A DNA stretch of 64,000 bases from Novosphingobium capsulatum NBRC 12533 (GCF_001598375.1 NZ_BCYV01000003.1:124001-188000), one strand, 5' to 3'; positions 29,650 to 39,185 are shown, numbered from the stretch's first letter. Program-made: numbers and translations. The notes: generated by a model not told the origin, from the letters alone.

Positions 29650-31260
29650 ATGAGCAACCGCTACGACGCCCTGATCATCGGCGGCGGCCACAACGGCCTG
29701 GTCTGTGCATTCTACCTCGCCAAGGCCGGCATGAAAGTGCGCGTGCTGGAACGCCGCGACATCGTTGGCGGCGCCTGCGTGACCGAGGAATTTCATCCCG
29801 GCTTCCGCAATTCCACCGCCAGCTACACCGTCAGCCTGCTGCGCCCGCAGGTGATTGCCGACATGAAGCTGGCCGATCATGGCTATCGCGTGCTCGAACG
29901 CCAGATCAGCAACTTCTTCCCGTTTGCCGATACCTATCTCAAGCTGGGTGGCGGCGCGGAGCGTACGCAGGCCGAATTTGCGCGCTTTTCGCAAAAGGAT
30001 GCGGCGGCCTACCCGCACTATGACGCCGCGCTGGAAAAGGTCGCACAGGTGCTGCGCGATCTCTCGCTGCAATGCCCTCCCAACGTGGGTGGCGGGCTGC
30101 ATGCCTTGGCCGCCGCTGCCAAGCAGGGCTGGCCGCTGGCCAAGATGGACGTGGTGGCGCAGCGCGACCTGCTCAACATCTTCACCCGTTCCGCGCGCGA
30201 TTTCCTCGATAGCTGGTTTGAGGATGACCACGTCAAGTCCGCCTTCGGATTCGATGCCGTGGTCGGCAATTTTGCCGGCGTGTCCACGCCCGGCTCGGCC
30301 TATGTCCTGCTCCACCACGTGTTTGGCGAGGTTAACGGCAAGCTGGGCGCCTGGGGCCACGCGGTCGGCGGCATGGGCGCGATTACCCAGGCCATGGCCA
30401 AGGCCTGCGCGCTCGCCGGGGTGGAAATCAGCCTGGAAAGCCCGGTCGACAAGGTTCTGATCAACAACGGCAAGGCCGCCGGGGTCAAGCTGGCGGGCGG
30501 CGAGGAGCTTTATGCCCCGATCGTGGCCGCCAACGTCGGCCCCGCGCTGCTCTATCGCCAGTTGGTCGATCGCAGCGACCTGGCGCCCGATTTTGCCCGC
30601 GCCATGGACGGGTACAAGACCGGCTCGGGCACGTTCCGCATGAACGTGGCGCTGTCGGAACTGCCCGATTTCACCGTGCTGCCGGGCAAGCAGCAGGCCG
30701 AACACCACACCGCCGGCATCATCATCGCGCCGGGCATGGACTATATGGACCAGGCCTATGACGATGCGCGCGTGCATGGCTGGTCGAAAAAGCCGATCGT
30801 CGAAATCAAGATCCCCAGCACGGTGGACAAGACCTTGGCGCCCGAAGGGGCCCATGTCGCCAGCCTGTTCTGCCAGCAGTTCAGCCCGCAGCTGCCCGAT
30901 GGCCGCAGCTGGGACGATGTGCGCGAGGATGTGGCCGACCACGTGATCAACACGATCACCGAACACGCGCCCAACTTCAAGAACGCGGTGATCGCCCGCC
31001 AGATTCACTCGCCGCTCGACCTGGAACGCAAGTTCGGCCTGATCGGCGGCGATATCTTCCACGGCCGCATGAGCCTGGAACAGCTGTGGGCCGCGCGCCC
31101 GGTGCTGGGCCACGGCGATTATCGCGCCCCGATCAAGGGCCTCTACATGTGCGGATCGGGCACGCACCCGGGCGGCGGCGTGACCGGCGCACCGGGCCAC
31201 AATGCTGCGGCCGAAATCATCCGCGACCGCTCGCTGCTGTGGAAAATGCTGCACCGGTAA
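29650..31260 (+). CDS. FAD-dependent oxidoreductase, phytoene-dehydrogenase/PYROXD2-like
   Basis: The 536-residue flavoprotein has a dinucleotide-binding N-terminus (LIIGGGHNGLVCAFYLAKAG, then the acidic strand-end VLERRD). The C-terminal FAD motif reads GLYMCGSGTHPGGGVTGAPG. The overall layout is that of the COG1233 phytoene-desaturase-like enzymes, in the branch resembling PYROXD2. The reaction of that branch is not known; amine or C-C desaturation is plausible. GAAGGA precedes the ATG. It follows the Rieske gene on the same strand with only a family B repeat between, so the two probably serve one pathway. Confidence 0.85.
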   Translation: MSNRYDALIIGGGHNGLVCAFYLAKAGMKVRVLERRDIVGGACVTEEFHPGFRNSTASYTVSLLRPQVIADMKLADHGYRVLERQISNFFPFADTYLKLGGGAERTQAEFARFSQKDAAAYPHYDAALEKVAQVLRDLSLQCPPNVGGGLHALAAAAKQGWPLAKMDVVAQRDLLNIFTRSARDFLDSWFEDDHVKSAFGFDAVVGNFAGVSTPGSAYVLLHHVFGEVNGKLGAWGHAVGGMGAITQAMAKACALAGVEISLESPVDKVLINNGKAAGVKLAGGEELYAPIVAANVGPALLYRQLVDRSDLAPDFARAMDGYKTGSGTFRMNVALSELPDFTVLPGKQQAEHHTAGIIIAPGMDYMDQAYDDARVHGWSKKPIVEIKIPSTVDKTLAPEGAHVASLFCQQFSPQLPDGRSWDDVREDVADHVINTITEHAPNFKNAVIARQIHSPLDLERKFGLIGGDIFHGRMSLEQLWAARPVLGHGDYRAPIKGLYMCGSGTHPGGGVTGAPGHNAAAEIIRDRSLLWKMLHR

Positions 31261-31275
31261 GCGCGCAACAAAAAG

Positions 31276-31312
31276 GCCCCCTCCTCTTCAGAGGAGGGGG
31301 TTGGGGGTGGTG
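31276..31312. repeat. Palindromic repeat family A, single copy
   Basis: A single plus-orientation copy between the convergent FAD-enzyme and permease genes. A degenerate family B remnant follows at about 31341-31370 and touches the permease stop. Confidence 0.9.
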
Positions 31313-31351
31313 AGATGTCTCGCGCAAATCATTGAAAAGTAGGACCCCTCA

Positions 31352-32653
31352 TCAAGCCCCGGCTGACGCCATCTTACCCTTCCGCCACCGCACCGCCAGG
31401 TAGACCGGCAGCCCCAGCGCAACCAGCACCAGGCCATAGGCAATCGCTTCCAGCCCCAGGCCCCACAGCGCCCAGACGTTGAACGCTGCGGCCAGCACGG
31501 CCAGCACTACCACCCAGGGTTCATCGCGCAGCAGGCGCATCGCCGAGGCCATTGTGGCGATATAGGTCAGCATGCCCGCCGCCAGGCTGATCGAGGCGAT
31601 GAAGGTGAACAGGTTGCCCATGTCACGGCCATAGTTGAGCAGCGTGATCACCGTCAGCAGGCCCGACGACACCAGATGCGCGTTGATCGGCGTCCCGGCC
31701 TTGGTTTCCTTGCCGAACCAGGCGGGAAACAGCCCGTCGCGCGCCATCGCCCAGGGCACTTCGCCCTGGACCAGGATAAAGCCGTTGAGCGTGCCGAACG
31801 CGCTGATCGCGGCAAAGATCGCCACCACGCCCGAAATATCGCCGCCCAGCCGCTGGCCCAGGAATTCTGCCACCGGCGAAGGGGAGGCAGCCGCCGCGCC
31901 CTGTGGCATATAGGCCTGGAATGCCAGTGCGATGCCCAGGTACACCGCGCCGGCCAGCGCCACGCCCCACAAGGTGGCGCGCGGCACCACGCTGCCGGCG
32001 TTCTCCACCTTGTCCGATGGCACGGTGGCCGATTCCAGCCCGAGAAATCCCCAGAAGGTGAGGCCCGCCGCACTGGCGATAAGCGTGGGGGATAGCGGCA
32101 CGGGCGGCTGCGCCACATGCGGCGTGCCGGTGGCGAACAACCATAGCGCCAGGCCGATCAGCCCGACCAGCGGCACGAGCTTGAGCACCGTGGTGATCAC
32201 CTGCACATCGCCAGCGCCGCGCACGCCGCGAATATTGACCGCCGTCAGCAGCCATACCGCGCCCACTGCGACGGCCGCCGGCGCGCCGGGGGTGTGGCTC
32301 AACCACGGCACCAGCAGGCTGAGGTTCGACACAACGGCCACGGCCACCGCGCCATTGCCCGCCCACAGCATCGTCCAATAGGCCCAGGCTGCGGCAAAAC
32401 CCGCGCCCGGCCCGAATTGCTGCATGACATAGGCAAACGGGCCGCCCGGCAGCGGCTGGCGTGCAGAAAGGCGGGCAAAGACCGTGGCCATGCACAGCGA
32501 TCCGCCGATCGTCACCATCCATCCAGCCAGCTGGTTGGCGCCCAGCGGGGCCAGCGTTGCCGGCAGCAGGTAAATCCCCGAACCAATCAGGTTGCCCACC
32601 ACCAGGGCCAGCGTCATCCAGAAACCAAGACCACGTTTTGCTTTCTCGTTCAC
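31352..32653 (-). CDS. APC family amino acid/amine permease
   Basis: This 433-residue inner-membrane transporter of the amino acid-polyamine-organocation superfamily has about twelve hydrophobic segments. TM1 carries the helix-breaking glycine stretch VVGNLIGSGIYLLPATLA, which contacts substrate in AdiC-like members. TM6 shows the TFWGFLGLESATVPSDKVEN element. The closest style is the AdiC/PotE/YjeH group. A GTG at 32653 with GGAGGA nine bases upstream is a better start than an upstream TTG. It is convergent with the Rieske/FAD pair and could supply their substrate. Confidence 0.88.
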   Translation of the reverse strand: MNEKAKRGLGFWMTLALVVGNLIGSGIYLLPATLAPLGANQLAGWMVTIGGSLCMATVFARLSARQPLPGGPFAYVMQQFGPGAGFAAAWAYWTMLWAGNGAVAVAVVSNLSLLVPWLSHTPGAPAAVAVGAVWLLTAVNIRGVRGAGDVQVITTVLKLVPLVGLIGLALWLFATGTPHVAQPPVPLSPTLIASAAGLTFWGFLGLESATVPSDKVENAGSVVPRATLWGVALAGAVYLGIALAFQAYMPQGAAAASPSPVAEFLGQRLGGDISGVVAIFAAISAFGTLNGFILVQGEVPWAMARDGLFPAWFGKETKAGTPINAHLVSSGLLTVITLLNYGRDMGNLFTFIASISLAAGMLTYIATMASAMRLLRDEPWVVVLAVLAAAFNVWALWGLGLEAIAYGLVLVALGLPVYLAVRWRKGKMASAGA

Positions 32654-32734
32654 GCCGTAAAATCCTCCGGGGTCTGGTAGCAACAGAGACTAACGCTTGA
32701 TCGCGCGGCGTCACCATGTTTGTTGTGCGGTCTG

Positions 32735-34336
32735 ATGAGCACCGTGACCCTGGCCCCGCGCCCCGCCTATGATCCGCGCCTTGTCGCTGCCGCCGCAGCG
32801 ATGAACGCCAATGACCTGCCCCGGGCAGAACCGCTGCTGCGCGCGCTGCTCAAGGATGATCCATTCGATGTGCGCGCAATCCGGCTGTTTGCCGAACTGG
32901 CTGGTCGCATCGGCCGCTATGCCGATGCGGAAAATCTGCTGCGCCGCGCGATCGAGCTGGACCCGGCGTTCACCCCGGCGCGCGCCAACCTGGCGCTGGT
33001 GCTCTATCGCACCAACCGCGCGGCAGAGGCGCTGGATCAGCTGGCGCAAGTGACGCAGGAAGATCCGGAAAACCTCGGCCATGCCAATCTCGCTGCCGCC
33101 GCCAATGGCCGCATCGGCGCGTTCGATGCCGCGCTCGCGCTCTACGAACGCGTGCTGGCCGAAGCGCCCGACCAGCCGCGCGTGTGGATGAGCTATGGCC
33201 ACATGCTCAAGACCGTTGGCCGCCAGGCCGATGGCATCGCCGCCTATCGCCGTGCCCTGGCGCTGATGCCGGGGCTGGGGGAGGCGTGGTGGAGCTTGGC
33301 CAATCTCAAGACCGTGCGGTTTGATGACGCTGATATTGCCGCGATGCAGCAGGCGCTCGCCGATCCCGCGCTCGATGCCGAAGATCGCTGGCACCTCGAT
33401 TTCGCGCTGGGCAAGGCGTTCGAAGATCGCAAGCAGGCGGCCGATGCCTTTGCCCACTATGCTGCGGGCAATGCGCTGCGCCGCCGCCGCATTCCCTACA
33501 AGGCCGATGAAACCACCGCGACCGTCGATGCGATGATCGCCACGGCCACGCCAGACCTGTTTGCCGCGCGCGCCGGGGCCGGGTGCGATGCGCCCGATCC
33601 GATCTTCATCCTGGGCATGCCGCGCGCCGGCTCTACCCTGGTCGAACAGATCCTGGCCAGCCACAGCCAGGTCGAGGGCACCAGCGAATTGCCCGATATC
33701 GCGCAGCTGGCGCGCAAGGTGCCCGATTATCCTGCCGGGCTTGCCGCGCTGGCGCCCGAAGAGCTGCGCGCGATGGGCGAAAGCTATCTGCACACCACGC
33801 GCATCCAGCGCCACACCGACCGGCCCCTGTTCATCGACAAGATGCCCAACAACTGGGTGCATGTGCCGTTGATCCGCCTGATCCTGCCGCGCGCGCGGAT
33901 CATCGATGCGCGCCGCCATCCGCTCGGTTGCTGCTTTTCCAACTTCAAGCAGCATTTCGCGCGGGGGCAGGGCTTCTCGTACGATCTGGCGGACATGGGC
34001 CGCTATTACGCCGATTACGTGCGGCTCATGGCCCATGTCGATGCGGTGCAGCCCGGCGCGGTGCACCGCGTGATCTATGAACGCATGGTCGATGATACCG
34101 AGGCGCAGGTGCGCGCGCTGCTCGATGCCTGCGACCTGCCGTTCGAGCCGGCGTGCCTGGCCTTCTACCAGACCGAGCGCGCCGTGCGCACCGCCAGTTC
34201 CGAACAGGTGCGACAGCCGATTTTCCGCGAAGGCACCCAGGCCTGGCAGCCGTTCGAGCCGTGGCTCGATCCGCTGAAAGCGGCGCTGGGACCGGTGCTC
34301 GATGCCTATCCTGACGCACCGCAAACTTATGTCTGA
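32735..34336 (+). CDS. TPR-repeat sulfotransferase
   Basis: The ~533-residue protein joins about 200 N-terminal residues of TPR helices (ALYERVLAEAPDQPRVWMSYGHMLKTVGR is spread over two of them) to a PAPS-dependent sulfotransferase domain. The 5'-phosphosulfate loop is FILGMPRAGSTLVEQILASH, with the expected conserved Ser/Thr. A 3'-phosphate-binding region follows (RIIDARRHPLGCCFSNF). Such TPR-sulfotransferases are common in sphingomonads and often lie next to TonB-dependent receptors, as here. The acceptor is unknown. The ATG at 32735 has no strong ribosome site. Confidence 0.87.
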   Translation: MSTVTLAPRPAYDPRLVAAAAAMNANDLPRAEPLLRALLKDDPFDVRAIRLFAELAGRIGRYADAENLLRRAIELDPAFTPARANLALVLYRTNRAAEALDQLAQVTQEDPENLGHANLAAAANGRIGAFDAALALYERVLAEAPDQPRVWMSYGHMLKTVGRQADGIAAYRRALALMPGLGEAWWSLANLKTVRFDDADIAAMQQALADPALDAEDRWHLDFALGKAFEDRKQAADAFAHYAAGNALRRRRIPYKADETTATVDAMIATATPDLFAARAGAGCDAPDPIFILGMPRAGSTLVEQILASHSQVEGTSELPDIAQLARKVPDYPAGLAALAPEELRAMGESYLHTTRIQRHTDRPLFIDKMPNNWVHVPLIRLILPRARIIDARRHPLGCCFSNFKQHFARGQGFSYDLADMGRYYADYVRLMAHVDAVQPGAVHRVIYERMVDDTEAQVRALLDACDLPFEPACLAFYQTERAVRTASSEQVRQPIFREGTQAWQPFEPWLDPLKAALGPVLDAYPDAPQTYV

Positions 34337-34464
34337 AACCGGCAATGCGTTGCAAAACTGCCACGGTCATCTGTGATCGATTGGTGGAGTTTGTAACCGC
34401 TTGACGCACGATCGTGTCGCAGCGCACACCCAACGCACAAGAATTGCAACAGGGTGGGTTAAGC

Positions 34465-37011
34465 ATGCGTATTGCCACGGCGGGTCTCCCGCGTTTTCTG
34501 CTGATGACCAGCACCGCGCTCCTGGCTCCGGCCAGCATCGCGATGGCGCAGGATGCCGCGCCCCAGGCATCGGCCGATCAAGGCGGTGGCAACGTCATCA
34601 TCGTGACCGCGCAAAAGCGTTCGGAAAACCTGCAGAACGTGCCGATTTCGATCCAGGCGCTCGGCACGCAAAAGCTTGACCAGCTCAACGTCTCGAACTT
34701 CAACGGCTATACCCAGCAGCTGCCGACTGTCGTCGCGCAAAGCTCGGGCACACCGGGCACCAACATCATCTACATGCGCGGCGTTGCCTCGGGCGGGGAT
34801 GGCAACCACTCGGGCTCGCTGCCCTCGGTCGGCGTCTATCTCGATGAGCAGCCGGTCACCACGATCGGCGGCAACCTTGACGTGCATGTCTACGATATCG
34901 CCCGCATCGAAAGCCTCGCCGGCCCGCAGGGCACGCTCTATGGCGCTTCGTCGGAAGCCGGCACGATCCGCATCATCACCAACAAGCCCGATACCTCGGG
35001 CTATTACGGCCGCATGGATGTGGAACTGAACAAGGTCCACAAGGGCGGCACCGGCGGCAAGGTGGAAGGGATGGTCAACATCCCGCTGTCGCAGAAGGCG
35101 GCGCTGCGCATCGTCGGCTTCTACGAAAAGGATGCCGGCTATATCGACAACGTGCCCGGCACGCGCAGCTTCCTGCCGCAGCCCGGCGGCATCACCATCA
35201 ACAACAACCAGTTCGTCAAGAAGAACTACAACGACACCGAGATTTCGGGCGGCCGCGCCCTGCTCAAGGTCGATCTTGACGACAACTGGACCGTGACGCC
35301 CGGGATCATGTACCAGGACACGCGCAGCCATGGTTCCTATGGCTATGATACCTCGCTGGGCGATCTTCAGGTGCAGCATTTCCTGCCCGAATACCGCCGC
35401 GATATCTTTGCCCAGGCCTCGCTTACCATCGAAGGCAAGATCGGCAGCTGGGATCTTACCTATGCCGGTGCCTATCTCGATCGCAAGACCTTCTCGTCCA
35501 GCGACTACACCGACTACGCCGAAGCCTATGACTCGCTCTATTCCGGCGTCGGCGGCCTAGCCGGCTATTTCTATTACAAGGACAATGCCGGCAACCAGAT
35601 CAAGCCGATCCAGCAGGTGATTGGCCAGGATCACTTCAAGAAGATGAGCCAGGAACTGCGCATTGCCTCGCCCAGCAGCGAGCCGCTGCGGTTCGTGGGC
35701 GGCCTGTTCTATCAGCGCCAGTCGAACCTGATCCACCAGGATTACCAGGTCGCCGGTCTGGCAGACCTGCTCTCGGTCAATGGCAAGCCCGGCACGCTGT
35801 GGCTGACGCAGCAGCATCGCGTGGACAAGGACTATGCCGCGTTCGGGGAAGTCAGCTACGACATTCTGCCCAACCTGACGGCAACGGCCGGCGGCCGTTA
35901 TTTCAAGTATGACAACTCGCTGATCGGCTTCTTCGGTTTCGGCCGCAATCCGGCGTTCTACCAGGGTGCTGACGGCAATCCGCCGCCCAACGCTGCCGGC
36001 TCCACCCGCACTGGCGTGGCGGGCTGCTACACGTCCGATGGTCTCACCCTGCGCAATGCGCAGCTGGCGGGCGAAACCAACATCACCCTGCTGCCGCCCG
36101 CCGTGGGTGACAGCCCGTGCACCAACCTGGGTGATTACGTGAACGGCTCGGTCGTGCCCAAGCGCGCCAAGGGCGATGGCGGCACCTACCGCTTTAACCT
36201 GACGTGGAAGCCCAATCGCGACATCACCGCCTATGCCACGGTTTCGCGCGGGTTCCGCCCGGGCGGCATCAACCGCCGCGCCGACGTGGCAGCCTACAAG
36301 CCCGATTACCTGACCAACTTCGAGCTGGGCCTCAAGACCACGCTGTTCGATGGCCTGCTGCGCTTCAACGTGGCGGTCTATCAGCAGAACTGGAAGAACT
36401 TCCAGTTCTCGTACCTTGGCGCCAACAGCTTCACTGAAATCCACAACGGCCCCGATGCCCGCATTCGCGGCGTGGAATTCGATGCTAACGTGGTCAAGGG
36501 CGGCTTCTCGTTCAACTTCGGCGGTGCTTACACCGACGCCAAGATGCGCAAGAACCTGTGCGCGATCGATGACCCCACCTACACCTGCACCGGCGATGGC
36601 AACATGATTGCTGCCCCGGCTGGCACGCGCCTGCCGATCACCCCGCAGTGGAAGCTGGCCAGCACGGCGCGCTACAGCGTTCCGGTCGGTGCAGCCAAGG
36701 TCTATGGCCAGATCAACGCCACCTATCAAAGCTCGGCCGCGTCCGATCTGCGCACGGCGGTGATCCAGGCTGGCACAGGCAAAACCATCAATCCTGCGCA
36801 GCTGCTTGGCCGCCTCGATGCGTTCACGCAGTTCAACCTGGCCATCGGCAGCGAGTGGGACAAGTACTCGCTCGAACTGTTCGCGACCAACGTGTTCGAC
36901 GAACGCGGCCAGCTGTCACGCTATGTCGCCTGCGGTTCGTGCTACAACCGCGTCTACATCGTGCCGAACCAGCCGCGCACGATCGGCATCCGCGCCGGCG
37001 CGAAGTTCTAA
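34465..37011 (+). CDS. TonB-dependent receptor
   Basis: The 848-residue outer-membrane receptor has a signal peptide ending SIAMAQD. A TonB-box-like VIIVTAQKRSENLQNVPISI and a plug with SLAGPQGTLYGASSEAGTI follow. The long barrel ends in Phe (RTIGIRAGAKF). The plug opening and the SEAGTIRIITNKP segment are typical of sphingomonad receptors for large organic molecules. It follows the TPR-sulfotransferase gene by 128 bases on the same strand. I chose the ATG at 34465 because the signal peptide begins there. A family A repeat follows the stop. Confidence 0.93.
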   Translation: MRIATAGLPRFLLMTSTALLAPASIAMAQDAAPQASADQGGGNVIIVTAQKRSENLQNVPISIQALGTQKLDQLNVSNFNGYTQQLPTVVAQSSGTPGTNIIYMRGVASGGDGNHSGSLPSVGVYLDEQPVTTIGGNLDVHVYDIARIESLAGPQGTLYGASSEAGTIRIITNKPDTSGYYGRMDVELNKVHKGGTGGKVEGMVNIPLSQKAALRIVGFYEKDAGYIDNVPGTRSFLPQPGGITINNNQFVKKNYNDTEISGGRALLKVDLDDNWTVTPGIMYQDTRSHGSYGYDTSLGDLQVQHFLPEYRRDIFAQASLTIEGKIGSWDLTYAGAYLDRKTFSSSDYTDYAEAYDSLYSGVGGLAGYFYYKDNAGNQIKPIQQVIGQDHFKKMSQELRIASPSSEPLRFVGGLFYQRQSNLIHQDYQVAGLADLLSVNGKPGTLWLTQQHRVDKDYAAFGEVSYDILPNLTATAGGRYFKYDNSLIGFFGFGRNPAFYQGADGNPPPNAAGSTRTGVAGCYTSDGLTLRNAQLAGETNITLLPPAVGDSPCTNLGDYVNGSVVPKRAKGDGGTYRFNLTWKPNRDITAYATVSRGFRPGGINRRADVAAYKPDYLTNFELGLKTTLFDGLLRFNVAVYQQNWKNFQFSYLGANSFTEIHNGPDARIRGVEFDANVVKGGFSFNFGGAYTDAKMRKNLCAIDDPTYTCTGDGNMIAAPAGTRLPITPQWKLASTARYSVPVGAAKVYGQINATYQSSAASDLRTAVIQAGTGKTINPAQLLGRLDAFTQFNLAIGSEWDKYSLELFATNVFDERGQLSRYVACGSCYNRVYIVPNQPRTIGIRAGAKF

Positions 37012-37028
37012 GCCAAGCCCCGCAAAAA

Positions 37029-37067
37029 GCCCCCTCCTCTTCGCAAGGAGGGGGTTTGGGGGTGGTG
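37029..37067. repeat. Palindromic repeat family A, variant copy
   Basis: A plus-orientation copy with an altered loop (TTCGCAAG in place of TTCAGAGG), 18 bases after the receptor stop. The GCGAAGCCTTG flank is conserved. Confidence 0.9.
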
Positions 37068-37095
37068 CGAAGCCTTGCACAGCGGTGCCGGGCGG

Positions 37096-37120
37096 CTTCG
37101 ACAAGCTCAGCCCGAACGGA
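37096..37120. repeat. Palindromic repeat family C, single copy
   Basis: CTTCGACAAGCTCAGCCCGA then ACGG; reverse orientation relative to the copy at 9127. Confidence 0.82.
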
Positions 37121-37171
37121 AGCGTGATCAGATAATCCGCCCCCGCTCACCGGCGGCAAAGCCCCCGACCA

Positions 37172-37843
37172 TCACGGCTTGTCCAGCACATATCCCAATG
37201 CGCGCACGGTGCGCAGCGGATAGCCCGCGCCGGCATCGCGCAGCGCCCGGCGCAGGCGGCTGACCCAGGCATCCACGGTGCGCTCGTCGATCGGTTGGCC
37301 CTGCTTGCCCAGCGCGGCGATCAGCTGCTGGCGCGAAAACACCTGGCCCGGCTGCTCCATCAGATAGCGCAACAGGCGCAGTTCATTGGGCATCAGGGCA
37401 ATCGCCTTGTCCTTCCACCGCGCCTGCAGGGCTGTCAGGTCCAGGCTCAGCTCGCCCAGGCGCAGCGTGCGGGCCACGGCCTCGCGTTCGGGCAACTGCA
37501 CCGACAGCACGCGATCCAGCACGGTGCCGCGGTCGATCGGGCCGAGGATATAGTCATCCGCCCCGGCACGTAGCGCGCGGCGCTTGGCCTCGGCGTCATC
37601 ATCTTCCAACACCATGGTCACATGCGCCGCTTCGGTCTGCATGTCGGCGCGCAAGCGGCGGCACAGTTCCAGGCCGGAAAGCTCGGGCAGCAGCCAGTCG
37701 ACGAACGCCCAGGGCCGCCCGTCGAGCAGGGGCAGGGGCCCCGAGCCATGCCAGGGGTGAAACACCACCTTGAGATCGCCGTGTGCAAAGGGGTCAAGGC
37801 CGCCGTCCAGCGGGTTGGTCAGCAGAATGTCGATCTGGCGCAT
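37172..37843 (-). CDS. OmpR-type response regulator with degenerate receiver
   Basis: This 223-residue regulator has a C-terminal winged-helix DNA-binding domain of the OmpR/PhoB type (LMPNELRLLRYLMEQPGQVFSRQQLI and ERTVDAWVSRLRRALRDAG). The N-terminal receiver keeps a candidate phosphorylation Asp in AFVDWLLPELSGLELCRRLR. It lacks the usual N-terminal acidic pair (ILLTNPLDGG), and the conserved Lys-Pro is replaced by GPID. No histidine kinase gene is adjacent. It is therefore an orphan that may not be controlled by ordinary phosphotransfer. Targets are unknown; the neighbouring TonB receptor is a candidate. Confidence 0.86.
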   Translation of the reverse strand: MRQIDILLTNPLDGGLDPFAHGDLKVVFHPWHGSGPLPLLDGRPWAFVDWLLPELSGLELCRRLRADMQTEAAHVTMVLEDDDAEAKRRALRAGADDYILGPIDRGTVLDRVLSVQLPEREAVARTLRLGELSLDLTALQARWKDKAIALMPNELRLLRYLMEQPGQVFSRQQLIAALGKQGQPIDERTVDAWVSRLRRALRDAGAGYPLRTVRALGYVLDKP

Positions 37844-37970
37844 GGGCCTGCCTGTTGGGGGGAAACAACAGTGGCCTTGTGTCTATGGTATGTGACGGCC
37901 TTGTGACGATAGGCGGCGATCTGTCACATTCCGGGGAAAATTCGTGTCGCGATGGTCATGTTTGTCCGGC

Positions 37971-38002
37971 GCGGGGTGGCGGAGAGAGGCCAGCCACCCC
38001 GC
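37971..38002 (-). terminator. Stem-loop 3' of pobA
   Basis: A perfect 10-bp stem (GCGGGGTGGC at 37971-37980 with GCCACCCCGC at 37993-38002) lies 13 bases after the pobA stop. There is no T-run, so it may be an RNA 3'-end stabiliser, not a classical terminator. Confidence 0.4.
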
Positions 38003-38015
38003 GTCGGAACCTCGG

Positions 38016-39185
38016 TCAGACCGGCAGGCCTACATAGTTTTCGGCAATGCTGGTCTGCGCGGCGCGGCTGGTGGAGATATAGTCCAGCTCGGCCACCTGC
38101 ATCGCCCGCTCGAACGGGCCGTCTTCGGGGAAGCGGTGCATCAGCTTGGTCAAAGACCAGCTGAAGCGTTCCGATTTCCACACCCGCGCCAGCGCCTTGG
38201 CCGAATAGCCGGCGATCGCATCGGCATCGTTGTGCTTGAAAAAGCCGCTCAGGGCCTGGGCGGCATAGTGCACGTCGCTCGCCGCCAGGTTCAGGCCCTT
38301 GGCGCCGGTGGGTGGCACGATGTGCGCGGCATCGCCGCACAACAGCAGGTTGCCATGGCGCATGGGTTCGAACACATAGGAGCGCAGCGGCGCGATCGAC
38401 TTTTCGATCGAAGGGCCGCGCGTCATCTGCGCGGCGGCATCGGGGCCCAGGCGAATGGCGAGTTCGTCCCAGATGCGCGCGTCGCTCCAGTCCTCGATCT
38501 TTTCGGTCAGCGGCACGTCCACGTAATAGCGGCTGCGGGTGTGGCTGCGCATCGAGGCCAGGGCAAAGCCGCGCTCGTGGTTGGCATAGATCAGCTCGTG
38601 GTTGCACGGCGGCACGTCGGCCAGGATGCCCAGCCAGCCGAACGGATAGACCCGCTCGTATTCGCGCGCCACGCTGGCGGGAATGGCCTTGCGCGAGGGG
38701 CCATGGAAACCATCGCAGCCAACGATGAAGCGTGCGTCCAGGCGCTGTTCGCGGCCGTCGTGGGTGAAGGTGAGGTAGGGCGCGTCGCTCTCGATCGCGT
38801 GCAGCGCCACGTCGCTGGCGCCATAGAGCACCGGCAACCCGCGTTCGGGCGCGGCATCCATCAGGTCGCGCGTCACTTCGGTCTGGCCATAGACGGTCAC
38901 GGTCTGGCCCGTGAGGTTGGCCACGTCGATGCGGATCAGGCGCTCACCATCGGCCAGGTTGAAGCCTTCTTCCACCAGGCCCTCGGCCTTGAGCCGGGCA
39001 TCCAGGCCCAGCCGCTCCATCAGGTTGACGGTGATTGCTTCCAGCACGCCGGCGCGAATGCGGCCCAGCACATAGTCACCGGTCTGGCGTTCCACCACCA
39101 CGCATTCGATGCCTTCGGCACGCAGCAGGTGGCCCAGCAACAGCCCGGCGGGGCCGGCACCAATGATCGCAACTTGGGTTTTCAT
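38016..39185 (-). CDS. pobA: 4-hydroxybenzoate 3-monooxygenase
   Basis: This FAD- and NAD(P)H-dependent enzyme converts 4-hydroxybenzoate to protocatechuate. The 389-residue length is standard. It has the FAD motif VAIIGAGPAGLLLGHLLRAE at the N-terminus and the DG motif (IVGCDGFHGPSR). The second FAD motif is GDAAHIVPPTGAKGLNLAASD. The substrate-site region and the C-terminal tail ending NYVGLPV also fit. It receives 4-hydroxybenzoate formed from p-coumarate by the ferB/ligV route. It is divergent from pobR. The ATG at 39185 follows a GGGAGAG site. Confidence 0.97.
   Translation of the reverse strand: MKTQVAIIGAGPAGLLLGHLLRAEGIECVVVERQTGDYVLGRIRAGVLEAITVNLMERLGLDARLKAEGLVEEGFNLADGERLIRIDVANLTGQTVTVYGQTEVTRDLMDAAPERGLPVLYGASDVALHAIESDAPYLTFTHDGREQRLDARFIVGCDGFHGPSRKAIPASVAREYERVYPFGWLGILADVPPCNHELIYANHERGFALASMRSHTRSRYYVDVPLTEKIEDWSDARIWDELAIRLGPDAAAQMTRGPSIEKSIAPLRSYVFEPMRHGNLLLCGDAAHIVPPTGAKGLNLAASDVHYAAQALSGFFKHNDADAIAGYSAKALARVWKSERFSWSLTKLMHRFPEDGPFERAMQVAELDYISTSRAAQTSIAENYVGLPV

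Noticed and set aside
29500..31254. 584-codon minus-strand open frame over the FAD oxidoreductase
   Set aside because: Antisense shadow; the plus strand has FAD-binding motifs at both ends.
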